Assembly: GCF_950295315.1 (NCBI RefSeq)
Contig: NW_026647551.1
Location: 1 to 64,000 of the forward strand
Direction: 5' to 3'
DNA length: 64,000 nt
DNA from: Erinaceus europaeus
Lineage: Eukaryota; Chordata; Mammalia; Eulipotyphla; Erinaceidae
The notes under the pieces were generated by a model. The model was not told the DNA's origin. It saw only the letters and a list, made by a program, of their open reading frames with translations, and did not search any database. This document shows, one piece after another, positions 19,311-33,027 of this stretch. The position numbers and the translations under genes were made by a program. The first letter of the stretch is position 1, and each line of letters opens with the position of its first letter.

Positions 19311-21776
19311 CATGTAGAGGTCTGAAATATTTTTTTAGCTAGAGACCTGCACAGCTCTGGATTAGGGTAGTATAGTGGATATACCTGGACCTTCTGAGCC
19401 ACAGTCATGAGAGACATCTCACAGAGCCATTCATATAACTCTTATCACTCTACAAATCTCTCTCAGCACAAACTACAGCTGCCAAATAATCTACTTCCCT
19501 CTTGCTCATTTTGTCCACCGAGTCCTACCCCAAAACTGTAAATCAAAAAATAAATAGACTTAGTGCAGTTCCCTGCACACAGGACAGGCTGAGGCTGGAC
19601 CAGGGAGATGAGATACTCCAGCCTGAATCTTGGCTGGAGCATGACTAAGACTACCAAGTTGCAGAGGAGAGGGCAGTTTTGGAGAGTAGGCTGCAGGCCA
19701 TGTTGTTTCTTTGAGTGGGCTAAGACCTAGATGTTCTAAGTGTAACCTTTCTCACAAACATAAAATAACAATGCCACTTGTAAGAAGTATGCATGGGCAT
19801 GGAGGGTTTGTTTTCAGTGCTCTGGCACTGATCAAAAGAGGGCCAGAATTTCAGTCCTTTTCTGTCTCTGTCATTCTGTCTCTCTGACTGTCTCTTCGTC
19901 CCTTCCTCACTGGGCCCTTACTGAAAGTCAGTGCATGCATTGTAGACTAGGTCTTCCTGGAGTTGAAATTTTCCTTTCTTTGCCCTTTGGATTATTTAGT
20001 CTCATGCATATGGCGTAGTACAGAGGGGAACTGAAAAGAAAGCGATCCTGCTGCAGGTAACAGGCATATGTCCATCTCCAGATGCAGCTGTCCAGGCCCT
20101 CTGTGCTTGACTCCCATTCTCCAGGGCCCCGAGGCTGACACTCAACCTAAATGCAGCCCTCCTCAATTGCCTACACCACAATTGTCCTTATTCCAAAAGA
20201 GCCCAGGTCAAGAGAAGTGAAACTCTATCCACCTGGCGCACACATTGTGCTTTCCCTCTATTGGGCCAAATGTAAAGGATCTGTGTTACTGATGGCCACA
20301 CCAGTGTCCATATTTTCCACGCAAAACAGAAGCATTTAGGGTTCAGAAAGAGGGTGTTTTGATGGCTGTGAAATGTCTTTTCCAAGTGCCTCATGGGGTT
20401 TCAAATCCTTTTGAAACCTGAAGTTCTTTCTTGTATCTAGGGAATATTCTCACCTCTGGCCAGAAGGGCCGCCCAACTCGGAGCACAGCTATCCCGGGGT
20501 CAGGAGGTCTGCCAGCCTGCTAGCTCCTGGAGGGATTCCTGAGTATGTCCTCAGGGCCCAAGTGGTAACAGGTGTTTCCAATAGCCTTTATTAGCAGCAG
20601 CCAGACCCTCAGGTGAGGTTCAGGGCTGTGATCTCCACTGGAAACTCCTAATTCAGCCAATGGAGGCATCCATATTTCTTTTGTTTGTCTATAGCAAGGG
20701 CCCAGGGATTTTGCGCTTCCTGCAAGCAGAGCAACTTTGGGACACTCATTCATGCCTACTTCTGGGAATCTCTCTGAGTGTGATGTGTGGACACCAGGAT
20801 ACCATGATCAGGAAAGTGAGGCCACAGGAGCAATTGCCTTAGCTGGAGCCAAAGGCTAGGTGTAAGGGACTGGACTCATCCACTACTGTTTGGTCGAACA
20901 CTGTTCCCATCTATGTTGAAACACAGCTCTTTCTGGGTACTTTCTGTGCTTGTAATCTGCTGCCCTGAGCAGTGGACTGAGAGCTTGGAGGCTGAGTAGG
21001 CAGCCAAAAGTTACTGGATAGCCTCATGCCCCTGAAATCTGAGGGGTGCCCCAGCTTCCCCTGTTGGCAGTGTTTGGATGATAGATAGTGAGGCATGGGA
21101 TTGAATAGGGAACACAGGAAATGTAGACATGAGATTCCCTTTGCATATGCATTATTGCTTAGCCAGAATCTGGGCTATCTGGCTTGTCCTGACCAGCTAG
21201 GTTCTCTGTACATAAGTTGCAGGTGAGGCTGGCTACCTTGCCACCCATGCTCTGAGACTGCAACAGGTGAGCTCTGAGCACACACAGACACACACAGTGG
21301 GACAGACAGACAGACACACATACACACGCACACACATTACTGTCAGGTCTGGTAGTACAGCATATGGTGAAGGCTGGGGCTGTCTGGGGTCTGTGGGCAA
21401 GAGAGCTGCTGCCTTACAATCTCTACAAGCCCGGTTTGATTCTGTCATCAATGAACACAGTGTAGGAAGTTTTTGAATTCTGAGACACTGAAGAGGGAGA
21501 AGTTTTACCCTGAGGCTTGCATTGGGAACTAGCAGCTGCCCTGTGTGTGTTGCCAGACTAGGAAACTTGTGGTGCTTTTCCATGTGGGAGAGTCTCCTGG
21601 ATGAGTTCCTTCTCAAGCCTTTTTCGATAGGTCCCGATGGAGCTGCATATAGCTAATGATTTGGAGATTTTACTCCTTTGGACAATTCTTTTCCTAATGC
21701 ACTGTTTCCCTCCAGGTTTTAGAAATCAATTGTTTGAATTTCATATCGAATCCATTGTAGAAAATGTCTACATCAG

Positions 21777-21850
<74 letters not shown>
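19309..21850 (+). repeat. Family B unit 2 (complete, about 2.54 kb)
   Basis: Clean full-length unit with all consensus blocks in order, useful as a reference. It ends in the (CT)n(TA)n tract 21779-21850. A degraded SINE-like tail (ATTGAATAGGGAACACAGGA ... GATTCCCTTTGCATATGCAT) is visible near 21100-21160 and recurs in the other units. Confidence 0.9.
21779..21850 (+). repeat. (CT)n(TA)n terminal tract of B unit 2
   Basis: About 28 bases of CT followed by about 42 bases of TA, then the GTAACATG start block. Confidence 0.93.
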
Positions 21851-21852
<2 letters not shown>

Positions 21853-24030
21853 ACATGTAGAGGTCAGAAAATATTTTTTAGCTAGAGACCTGCACAGATC
21901 AGGATAAGGGTAGCAGTGCGGAAACCCCTGGCCCTTTTGAGCCACAGTTGAGATACATCTCGCAGAGCCATTTGTATACCTCTTATCACTCTAAAAATCT
22001 CAGCACAAACTACAGCTGCTAAATCATCTACTTCCCTCTTGCTCTTTTTGTCCACCGAGTCCTATACCAAAACTGTAAATCAAAGAACGAATAGACATAG
22101 TGCAGTTTTCTGCACACAGGACAGGCTGAGGCTGGACCAAGAGATGCAATACGTCAGCCTGCATCTTGGCTGGAGCATCACTAAGACTACTTCCAATTTG
22201 GAGAGGCAAGGGCAGTTTTAGATAGTGGGATTCATACCAAGTGTTGCTTTCAGAGTGTCTAAGATCTAGATGTCCTAAGTGTTACTTGCCTCCCAAACAT
22301 AAAATAGCAATGCCACTTGTAAGAAGTATGCATGGGCATGGAGTGTTTGTCTTCAGTGCTCTGGAACTGATCAACACAGGGCCAGAATTTCAGGCCTTTT
22401 CTGTCTCTGTCATTCTGTCTCTCTGACTGTCTCTACGTGCCTTCTTCACTGGGCCCTTACTGGAAGTCAGTGCATGCCTCTTGAACTCAGTCATCCTGGT
22501 GTTGAAATTTTCCTTTCTTTGCTCTTTGGATTATTTAGTCTAGTGCATATGGTGTAAAACAGAGGGGAACTGCGGAGACAGTGTTCCTGCTGTAGGTTCC
22601 AGGCATATGTCCATCTGCAGCTGCAGCTGTCCAGGCCCTCTGTGCTTGACTCCCATTCTCCAGGGCCCTGAGGCTGACACTCAGCCTAAATGCAGCCCTC
22701 CTCACCTTCCTGCACCGCATCCTTGCCCTTTTTCCATGAGAGATCAGGTCAAGAGAAGTGAAACTCTATCCCCCTGGCACACACTCTGTGCTTTCCCTCT
22801 ATAGGGCCGAATGTAAAGGATCTGTGGTACTGATGGCCACACCAGTGTCCAGATTTTCCATGCTAAACGGAAGCTTCCAGGGTTCTGAAAGAGGGTGTTT
22901 TGATGGCTGTGAAATCTCCTCTCCAAGTGCCAGCTGGGGTCTCAAATCCTTTTGAAACCTAAAGTTCATTCTTATATCTAGGGAATATTCTCACTTCTGG
23001 CCCGAAGGCCATCCCAACTTGGAGCACACCTATCCCGGGGTCAGGAGGTCTGCCAACCTGCTAGCTCCTGGAGGGATTCCTGAGTATGTCCTCAGGCCCC
23101 TAGTGGTAACAGGTGTTTCCAATTGCCTTTATTAGCAGCAGCCAGGCCCTCAGGTGAGGGGCGGTTCTGTGATCTCCACTGGAAGCTCCTAATATAGCCA
23201 ATGGAGGCATCCATCTTCCTTTTGTCTCTCCATAGCAAGGGCCCTGTGAGTTTGTGCTTCCTGCAAGCAGAACGACTTTGTATGGGACACTCATGCATGC
23301 CTACTTCTGGGAATCTCTCTGAGTGTCATGTGTGGACACCAGGAAACCATGATCATGGATTGTGAGGCCACAGGAGCAATTGCCTTAGCCTGACCCAAAA
23401 AGTAGGTGTTATGGTCTGGGTTCACCCACTATTCTTTGGTCAAACACAGTTCCCATCTATGTTGAGACACAGATATTTCTGTGTTCATTCTGGGCTTGTA
23501 ATCTGCTGCCCTGAGCAGTAGACTGTGAGTCTGGAGGCTGAGTAGGCATCCAAACGTGACTGCACAGGCTCCTGCCCCTTAATTCTGAGGGGTGCCCCAG
23601 CTTCCCCCATTGGCAGTGTTTGGATGATAGTGAGGCATGAGATTGAATCGGGAACTCAGGAGAGGGAGACATGAGAGTCCCTTTGCATGTGCATTCTTGC
23701 TTAGCCAGAATCTGGGCTCCTGGCTTTCCCTAGCCAGCTAGGTTCTCTGTACATAAGTTGCAGGTGAGGCTGGCTACCTTCCCACCCATGCTCTGAGACT
23801 ACTATAGGTGAGCTCTGAGCACACACAGACAGAAAGACAGATAGACAGACAGACAGACTCACATACACACATTACTGTCAGGTCGGGTAGTACAGCATAT
23901 GGTGAAGGCTGGGGCTCTCTGGAGTCTTTGTGCATGAGAGCTGCTGCCTTACAATCTCTACAAGCCAGCTTTGAACCTGTCATCCATGAACACTGTGTAG
24001 GAGGTTTTTGAATTCTCATCTCTTTCCAGC

Positions 24031-24408
24031 AGAAGTGGCTGGTTGGCCGGCCTTCCAGAGGATCCCCAATGAGCGTGCTCCTGGGCCGTGTGACTAGGGG
24101 CCTTGACACTCCTGGGCGTTTCCTCGCACACTCGCCAATGATATTGCTGGCAGGGGTTCTGGGCGTGGCCTAGGCCTCTGGCCTATGAGAGCATGGCTGT
24201 TGCCCTGTCTACAGGCCTTCTGAAGTAAGCCCGACAATGGGAGCTCAGATCTGGCCTTAAAAGGCTGGGCGTGCTTCCAGGAAGTGCGAAGCAGGGTTCA
24301 ACGCATGGCCCTGCCTTGCAGAAGCTGTCCAGTGTGCCTGTGTATAACTCCGTTTGTGCCTGTGCCTCTGTGGATGTTTGCGTGTGTGTAACTGTGAGAG
24401 TGTGTGTT

Positions 24409-24440
<32 letters not shown>

Positions 24441-24480
24441 GGAGGGAGAGAGAGAGAACAACAGAATCACTGTGGCACAG
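24031..24480. other. Unclassified GC-rich insert with promoter-like words
   Basis: About 450 bases found nowhere else in the window and richer in GC than the surrounding array. It has two CCAATGA-type words (24066, 24134), a CTTAAAAGG element (24256) and a GT microsatellite (24401-24440). It replaces the SINE-like segment that other expanded units carry at this place. It could be a solo LTR fragment or other transposon piece. Clear TG...CA ends and a target duplication were not seen. Confidence 0.5.
24401..24440 (+). repeat. (GT)n microsatellite
   Basis: GT dinucleotide run at the end of the insert, followed by GGGAGGGAGAGAGAGAG. Confidence 0.9.
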
Positions 24481-27046
24481 GTGATTTTGTCCAAAACACT
24501 TGGAACATTCTGATTTACAGCTCAATATTGACACCATTGTAGCTCTCCTTGGCCCTTGGTCACTTTTCTTATTTTCAGATGTAAAGACACTGAAGAGGGA
24601 GAGTTTTTGCCCTGAGGCTTGCACTGGGAACTAGCAGCTGCCCTGTGTGTGTTGCCAGACTAGGAAACTTGTGGTGCCTGTCCATGTGGAGAGTCTCCAG
24701 GATGAGTTCCTTCTAGAGCCTTTTTCGCTAGGTCCCATTGGCGCTACATATAGCTAATGATTTGGAGATTTTACTCCTTTGGACAATTCTTTTCCTGATG
24801 CACAGTTTCTCTGTATGAATGTCATATCACATCCATTGTAGAAAATGAGTACATCAGAGTCTCTCTCTCTCTTTCTCTCTCTCTCTCTACATATATATAT
24901 GTAACATGTAGAGGTCTGAAAAAATTTTTTAGCTAGATACCTGCTCAACTCTGGATTAGGGTAAGAATGCTATTACACTTGGCCCTTCTGAGCCACAGTC
25001 ATGTGTGACATCTCACAGAGCCATTCCTATACCTCTTATCGCTCTACAAATCTCTCTCTGCACAAACTACCGCTGCCAAATCATCTACTTCCTTCTTACT
25101 CTTTTTGTCCACGGAGTCCTATCCCAAAAATGTAAATCAAAGAAGAAATAGACATAGTGCATTTCCCTGCACACAGCAAAGTCTGAGGATGGACCAGGGA
25201 GATGTAATACACCAGCCTGCATCTTGGCTGGAGTATCACTAAGACTACTTCCAAATGGAGAGGTGAGGGCAGTTTTGGAGAGTGGGCTGCAGGCCAAGTG
25301 TTGCTTCTCAGAGAGGGCTAAGACCTAGATGATCTAAGTGTGACCTTTCCTCACAAACATAAAATAAAAATGACACTTGTAAGAAGTATGCATGGGCATG
25401 GAGGGTTTGTCTTAAGTGCTGTGGCACTGATCAACACAGGGCCTGAATTTCAGTCCTTTTCTGTCTCTGTCTTCCTGTCTCTCTGACTGTCTCTACGTGC
25501 CTTCTTCACTGGGCCCTTTTTGGATATCAGTGCATGCATAGTGATCTCGGACTTCCTGGTGTTCACATTTTCCTTTTTTTGCCCTTTGGATTATTTAGTC
25601 TAGTGCATATGGCGTAGTACATTGGGGAACTGAGGAGACAGCGATCCTGCTGCAGGTAACAGGCATATGTCCATCTCCAGCTGCAGCTGTCCAGGCCCTC
25701 CGAGCTTGACTCCCATTCTCCAGGGCCCTGAGTCTGACACTCACCTAAATGCAGCCCTCCTCAATTTCCTGCACTGCATCCTTGTCCTTATTCCGTGAGA
25801 GCCCAGGTCAAGAGAAGTGAAACTCTATCCCCCTGGCACACACATTGTGCTTTCTCTCTATTTGTCCCAATGTAAAGGATCTGTGGTACTGATGGCCACA
25901 CCAGTGTCCAGATTTTCAACACAAAATGGACGCATCCAGGGTTCTGAAAGACGGTGTTTTGATGTCTGTTAAAAGTCTTTTCCCAGTGCCTCATGGGGTT
26001 TCAAATTATTGTGAAACTTGAAGTTCATTCTTGTATCTAGGGAATATTCTCACCTCTGGCCAGAATGCCCTCCCAACCAGGAGCACAGCTATCCCAGGTC
26101 AGGAGGTTTGCCAGCCTGCTAGCTCCTGTAGGGATTCCTGAGTATGTCCTCAGGGCCCAAGTGGTCACAGGTTTTTCCAATTGCCTTTATTAGCAGCAGT
26201 CAGGCCCTCACTATGATCTCCACTGGAAACTCCTAATTCAGGCAATGGAGGCATCCATCTTCCTTTTGTCTCTCCATAGCAAGGGCTCGGGGAGTTTGTG
26301 CTTGCTGCAGTAGAGTGACTTTGTATGGGACACTCATGGATGCCTACTTCTGGGAATCTATCTGAGTGTGATGTGTGGACACCAGGACACCATGATCAGG
26401 GATTGTGAGGCCACAGGAGCAATTGCCTTGCTGGACCCAAAGGGGAGGTGTAAGGGGCCGGGTTCATCCACTGTTGTTTGGTCAAAAACAGTTCCCATCT
26501 ATGTTGAGACACAGCTCTTTCTGGGTTCTTTCTTGGCTTGTAATCTGCTGTCCTGAGAAGTGTACTGGGAACCTGGAGGCTGAGTATGCAGCCAAACGTG
26601 ACTGGACAGGGTCCTGCCTCTGAATTCTGAGGGGTTCCCCAGCTTCCCCCGTTGGCAGTGTTTGGATGATAGTGAGTCATGAGATTGAATCAGAACTCAG
26701 GAGAGCGAGACATGAGAGTCCCTTTGCATATGCATTCTTGCTTAGCCAGAATCTGGGCTAGCTGGCTTTCCCTAACCAGCTAGGTTCTCTGTACATAAGT
26801 TGCAGGTGAGTTGCCACCCATGCTCTGAGACTACTATAGGTGAGTTCTGAGCACACACAGACACACAGAGTCAGACAGACAGACTGACCCCCACACACAC
26901 ATTACTGTCAGGTCTGGTAGTACAGCATATGGTGAAGGCTGTGGCTGTCTGGGGTTTGTGGGCATGAGAGCTGCTGCCTTACAATCTCTACAAGCCAGGT
27001 TTGAACCTGTCATCAATGAACACAATGTAGGAGTTTTTTCAATTCT

Positions 27047-27850
27047 GGTCTCTTTCCACCTCATCTATTTCTCTTCTCGCCTTCTCTGTCTCTCTCACAT
27101 GCTCTCACACACTCTGTCTTCTCTCATTAATATTTTACTTATATACGTATTTTAATGATAGGACCAGATACACAAAGAGAGTTACCAGAGCACTGCTGAG
27201 CTCTGGCTTGTTGTGTTGGCGATTTCACCTAGGCTACTGGAGCCTCAGTTTGTAAGTCTTTCTGACACAGCCATATTCTGTCTCCTCATTTCCATGCCAA
27301 TATCACTCAGAGTTTATATTAAAGATATACATACATATATAAATATATATATATATGTTTATATCTGTCATTTTTAGAATTTTTGACATATGTATTTGAC
27401 CTTAATACAGAAATATCACATTTATAACAGCCTAGTTTTTCAGAAATAATTGGCCATATAATTGGAGCAGCATTCAATTCAAATATAAATAATAGAACCT
27501 TCCAGTAGCATTTCTAATAGTGTTTCTAACAGTATCCTTATTGTAATTATCACAGCCCAGAACTTCCCTTCTTTTTCTAGTGTAAGCCACAATACGTATG
27601 TATTTTTTTCTTTTTCTGGAAATCTTAATTTCCCTGGATCCTGAAGTGTTAGGAAATTTTAGAAGCAGGTCTTCTTGTGGTTTTTGTTTTCATTTTTTTA
27701 TTTTTTAAAGTTCTCCTAGATCATCCCCATTTATTTGCATATTCATTTATTTGGTCAGGTATCATGACGGGTCATTTCTTCTGCTTCATAGATTTTCTCT
27801 TATAATTGAAGGGAACTTTTGACGCACAATATATTTCCTGGGGAAAATAC
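27047..27850 (+). repeat. Family C module a
   Basis: Opens with TCTCTTTCCACCTCATCTAT. It contains a SINE-like core (AGAGCACTGCTGAGCTCTGG ... GGAGCCTCAGTTTGTAAGTC, 27180-27258), a TA-rich stretch (27325-27360) and an AT-rich tail with ATTTATTTGCATATTCATTT. AT-rich; no open frame of interest. Confidence 0.8.
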
Positions 27851-28865
27851 TACACACATATGCTGAAGGCTTGGGTTGTCTAGGGTCTGTGGGTATTAGA
27901 GCTGCTGCCTTACAATCTCTACAACCCAGGTTTGAACCTGTCATGAATGAACACAGTCTAGAGGGGTTTGTCTTCTGGTCTATTTACAACTCTTCTATTT
28001 CCCTTCTCGCCATCTCTGTCTCTGACTCTCACAGGCTATCACTCACTCCGTCTGCACTCAGTAATATTTTACTTATATTCTTATATTATTGACAGGCCCA
28101 GATATACAAAGAGAGTTGCCAGAGCACTGCTGAGCTCTGGCTTGTTTTGTTGGTGATTTCAACTAGGCTAATGGAGCCTCAGCTTTGTAAGTCTCTCTGA
28201 CACAAACTATATTCTGTCTCTTCATATCCATGGCAGTATGTCTCAGACTTTATAAAAAAGATATAAATCCATATATGTATATATATACACATTTATAAAT
28301 ATACATATATATATATATATATTTGTCATTTTTGGAATTGTCAACCTATGTAATTGATCTTAATCAGAATTAACACATTTATAACAGCTTCCTTTTTCAT
28401 TAATAATTGACCACATAGTTGGAGCAGGATTCAATACAATTATACATAATAGAACCTACCAGTAGCATTTCTAATAGCATTTCTATCAGCTTCCTTATTG
28501 TAATTATTATACTACAGAATTTGCCTCCTTTCTCTAGTGTAAGCTTCAATACATATGAGTTTCTTTTCAATCTCCTGAAATCTTAATTTCCCTGGACTCT
28601 GAAGTGTCTCAGAATTTTTGAAGCAGCCCTCTGTATCTCAGCAGATGGTTTCTATGTTTCTGCTCTAATCAGGTCTTCTAGTGCTTTTTGTATTCATTTT
28701 TCATTTTTGTCAAATCCTCCTAGATCATCTAAATTTATTTGCATATTTATTTATTTATTTAGTCCTATATTACATGAGGGGTCATTTATTCTGCTTGATA
28801 GATTTTTCTCTTATAATTGAAGGGAAGTTTACACTCACAATACATTTCCTGTCATAAATACCACA
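27851..28865 (+). repeat. Family C module b
   Basis: Repeats the 'TTACAATCTCTACAACCCAG' block, SINE-like core, TA stretch (28260-28322) and AT-rich tail of module a. The period is about 0.93-1.01 kb. Confidence 0.8.
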
Positions 28866-29719
28866 CACATATGGTGAAGTATGGGGTTGTCTTTGGTCTG
28901 TGGAATGAGACTGCTGCCTTACAATCTCTACAACCCAGGTTTGAACCTGTCATGTATGAACACAGTGTGGGTGGTTTTGGACTTCTGGTCTCTTTCCAAC
29001 TCTTCTATTTCTCTTCTTGCCTTCTCTGTCTCTGTCTATCATAGGCTCTCACTCACTCTGTCTGCACTCATTAATATTTTACTTATATATTATTTTACTG
29101 ACAGGCCCAGATATACAAAGAGAGTCACCAGGCCACTGCTGAGCTCCAGCTTGTTTTGTTGGCGATTTCACCTAGGTTTCTGGAGCCTCAGCTTTGTAAG
29201 TCTCTCTGGCACAAGCCATACTCTGTCTCCTCATAGCCATACCAGTATCCCTCATAGTTGATAATAAAGATACACATACATATATGTACATATATATATA
29301 CATATATATATATCAGTTATTTTTAGAATTGCTGACCTTTTTATTTGATCTTAACACAGAATTACCACATTTATAACAGTCTCCTTATTCATAAATAATT
29401 GGTCACATAGTTGGAGCAGGATTCACTACAATTTTAAATTAGAAACCTTCCAGGAGCATTTCCCATAGCCTTTCTATCAGTATCCTTATTGTAATTATCA
29501 TAGCACAGAACTTGCCTCCATTTTCTAGTGTAAGCTTCAATACGTATGCGATTCTTTTCATTCTTGGGAATTCTTAATTTGCCTGGATCCTGAAGTGTCA
29601 GGGAATTTTTGAAGCAGCCCTCTGTTTCTCAGCAGACGTTTTCTATATTTCTGCTGTAATCAGGTCTTCCTGTGGTCTTTGTTTTTATTTTTTAATTTTT
29701 TCAAATCCTCCTAGATCAT
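28866..29719 (+). repeat. Family C module c (3' truncated)
   Basis: Third copy. It ends inside the tail after CTCCTAGATCATTG and joins directly to another TCTCTTTCCAACTC start at 29720. Confidence 0.78.
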
Positions 29720-30005
29720 TGTGGTCTCTTTCCAACTCATCTATTTCTCTTCTCGCCTTCTCTGTCTCTAACTCTCACATGCTCTCACACACTCTGTCTT
29801 CAATGATTAATATTTTACTTATATAATTATTTTACTGACAGGCCCAGATATACAAAGAGAGTTACCAGAGCACTGCTGAGCTCTGGCTTGTTGTGTTGGC
29901 CACTTTACCTAGGCTACTTGCGCCTCAGTTTGTAAGTCTTTCTGACACAAGCCATATTCTGTCTCCTCATTTCCATGCCAGTATCACTCAGAGTTTATAA
30001 TAAAG
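29720..30005 (+). repeat. Family C module d (partial)
   Basis: Only the first 285 bases, including the SINE-like core, then AATAAAGTGATTTT leads back into family B. The same short form occurs at 37946-38228 and 42990-43275. Confidence 0.78.
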
Positions 30006-30396
30006 TGATTTTTTGCAAAACACTTGGTACATTCTGATTTACAGCTAATATTTACACCATTGTAGCTCTTTTTGGCCCTTGGTCACTTCGCTCCTTTACA
30101 GATGTAAAAACACAGAAGAGAGAGTTTTTTGCCCTTAGGCTTGCACTGGGAACTACCAGCTGCCCTGTGTCTTTTGCCAGACTAGGAAACTTGTGGTGCC
30201 TGTCCATGTGGAGAGTCTCCTTTATGAGTTCCTTCTTGCGCCTTTTTCGCTCTGTCCCTTTGGTGCTGCATATACCTAATGATTTGGAGATTTTACTACT
30301 TTGGACAATTCTTTTCCTGATGCACAATTTCTTTCCAGGTTTTAGCAATCAATTGTCTGAATGTCGTATCGAATCCAGTGTATAAAATGACTACAT

Positions 30397-30398
<2 letters not shown>

Positions 30399-30480
<82 letters not shown>
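30399..30480 (+). repeat. (CT)n(TA)n terminal tract of B unit 4
   Basis: About 35 bases CT and about 45 bases TA. The following start block reads TACATGTAGAAG, a variant of GTAACATGTAGAGG. Confidence 0.92.
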
Positions 30481-30482
<2 letters not shown>

Positions 30483-32978
30483 CATGTAGAAGTCTGAAAA
30501 TATTTTTAGCTAGAGACCTGCAGAGCTCTGGATTAGGGTAAGAATGCGGATACACTTGGTCCTTCTGAGCCACAGTCATGAGAGACATCTCACAGAGCCA
30601 GTCGTATAGCTCTAATCACTCTAGAAATCTCAGCACAAACTACCTCTGCCAAATCATCTACTTCCCTCTTTCTATTTCTGTCCACTGAGTCTTATGCCAA
30701 AACTGAAAATCAAAGAAGAAATAGACATAGTGCAGTTCCCTGCACACAGGACAGTCTGAGGCTGGACCAGGCTGATGCAATACACCAGCCTGCATCTTGA
30801 CTGGAGCATCACTAAAACTACTTCCAAATTGGAGAGGCCAGGGCAGTTTTGGAGAGTGGGCTGCAGGCCAAGTGTTGCTTATCAGAGTGGGCTAAGACCT
30901 AGATGTTCTAAGTGTAACCATTCCTGACAAACAAAAAATAGCAATGCCACTTGTAAGAAGTATGCATGGTCATGGATGGTTTGTCTTCAGTGCTCTGCCA
31001 CTGATCAACACAGGGCCAGAATTTCAGTCCTTTTCTGTCACTGTCATTCTGTCTCTCTGACTGTCTCTAGGTACCTTCTTCACTGGGCCCTTATTGGATG
31101 TCAGTGCATGCATCCTGATCTCGGACTTCCTGGTGTTGAAAATTTGCCTTTCTTTGCCCTTTGGATTATTTAGTCTCCTGCATATGGCATAGTACATTGG
31201 GGAACTGAGGAGACAGCGAATCTGCTGCAGGTAACAGGCATATGTCCATCTCCAGTTGCAGCTGTCCAGGCCCTCTGTACTTAACTCCCATTCTCCAGGG
31301 CCCTGAGGCTGACACTCAGCCTAAATGCAGCACTCCTCACCTTCCTGAACAGCATCCTTGTCCTTATTCCATGAGAGCCCAGGTCAAGAGAAGTGAAACT
31401 CTACCCCCCTGGCACACCCATTGTGCTTTCCCTCTATTAAGCCGAATGTAAAGGATATGTGGTACTGATGGCGACACCAGTGTCGAGTTTCCACGCAAAA
31501 CAGAAGCTTCCAGGGTTCTGAAAGAGGGTGTTTTGATGGCTGTGAAAAGACTTTTCCAAGTGCCTCATGGGGTTTTCAAATCCTTTTGAAACCTGAAATT
31601 CTTTCTTGTATCTAGGGAATATTCTCACCTCTGGGTAGAATGGCTGCCCAACTCAGAGCACAGCTATCCCGGCGTCAGGAGGTCTGCCAGCCTGCTAGCT
31701 CCTTGAGGGATTCCTGAGTATGTCCTCAGGGCCCAAGTGGTAACAGGTGTTTCCAATTGCCTTTATTAGCAGCAGCCAGGCCCTCAGGTGAGAGGCTGGG
31801 GCTGTGATCTCCACTGGAAGCTCTGAATTCAGCCAATGGAGGCATCCATCTTTCTTTTGTCTGTCCATAGCAAGGGCCCAGGGAGTTTGTGCTTCCTGCA
31901 AGCAGAAGGACTTTGTATGGGACACTCATGCATGCCTACTTCTGGAAATCTCTATGAGTGTGATGTCTGGACACCGGGACATCATGATCATGGATGTGAG
32001 GCCACAGGAGCAATTGCCTTAGCCTGACCCAAAGGGTAGGTGTAAGGGACCGGGTTCATCCACTATTGTTTGGTCGAACACAGTTCCCATCTATGTTGAA
32101 ACACAACTCTTTCTGGGTACTGTCTGTGATTGTAATCTGCTGCCCTGAGCAGTGGAGTGAGAGCCTGGATGCTGAGTAGGCAGCCAAATGTGACTGGACA
32201 GGCTCATGCCCCTGAATTCTGAGGGGCGCCCCAGGCTCCCCCGGATTATAGATAGTGAAGCATGGGATTGAATAGGGAACTCAGGAGATTTAGACATGAG
32301 AGTCCCTTTGCATATGCATTCTTGCTTAGCCAGAATCTGGGCTAACTGGCTTGTCCTGACAAGCTAGGTTATCTGTACATAAGTTGCAGGTGATGGTGGC
32401 TACCTTGACACTCATGCTCTGAGACTACTACAGGTGAGCTATGAGCACAAACAGACACAGACAGTCAGACAGACAGACAGACACACACACACACATTACT
32501 CTTAGGTCTGGTAGTACAGCATATGGTGAACGCTGTGGCTGTCTGTGGTCTGTGGGCATGAGAGCTCCTGCCTTACAATCTCTACAAGCCAGGTTTGATC
32601 CTGTCATCAATGAACACAGTGTAGGAGGTTTTTGAATTCTGAGACACTGAAGAGGGAGAGGTTTTTGCCCTGAGGCTTGCACTGGGAACTAGCAGCTGCC
32701 CTGTGTGTGTTGCCAGACTAGGAAACTTGTGGTGCCTGTCCATGTGGAGAGTCTCCTGGATGAGTTCCTTCTCGAACCTTTTTCGATCGGTCCCGATAGA
32801 GCTGCATATAGCTAATGATTTGGATATTTTACTCGTTTGGACAATTCCTTTCCTGATGCACAGGTTTTCTCCATGTTTAAGCAATCAATTGTCTGAATGT
32901 CATATCGAATCCATTGTAGAAAATGACTACATCAGTGTCTCTCTCTCTCTCACTCTCTCTCTCTCTCTCTCCCTCTCA

Positions 32979-33024
<46 letters not shown>
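30481..33024 (+). repeat. Family B unit 5 (complete)
   Basis: Full-length unit with all blocks in order. In the 'CCCCAGCTTCCCC' block near 32230 it lacks about 25 bases (CAGGCTCCCCCGGATTATAG), a deletion it shares with unit 15 (near 54050). That suggests a shared subfamily ancestor. Confidence 0.9.
32938..33024 (+). repeat. (CT)n(TA)n terminal tract of B unit 5
   Basis: CT run with two CACT interruptions and about 30 bases of TA. Confidence 0.92.

Positions 33025-33027
<3 letters not shown>

Larger units (their letters stand above)
21851..24901 (+). repeat. Family B unit 3 with a 450-base foreign insert
   Basis: Follows the consensus to about 24030, is interrupted to about 24480, then resumes with GTGATTTTGTCCAAAACACTT and the 'GACTAGGAAACTTG' block. 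It ends in a short (CT)n(TA)n tract at 24860-24901. Confidence 0.86.
24902..30480 (+). repeat. Family B unit 4, expanded by family C modules
   Basis: Consensus family B to about 27046, then several tandem modules of about 1 kb (27047-30005), then the consensus end from AAAGTGATTTTTTGC to the (CT)n(TA)n tract at 30399-30480. Total 5.6 kb, more than twice the usual unit. Confidence 0.82.
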
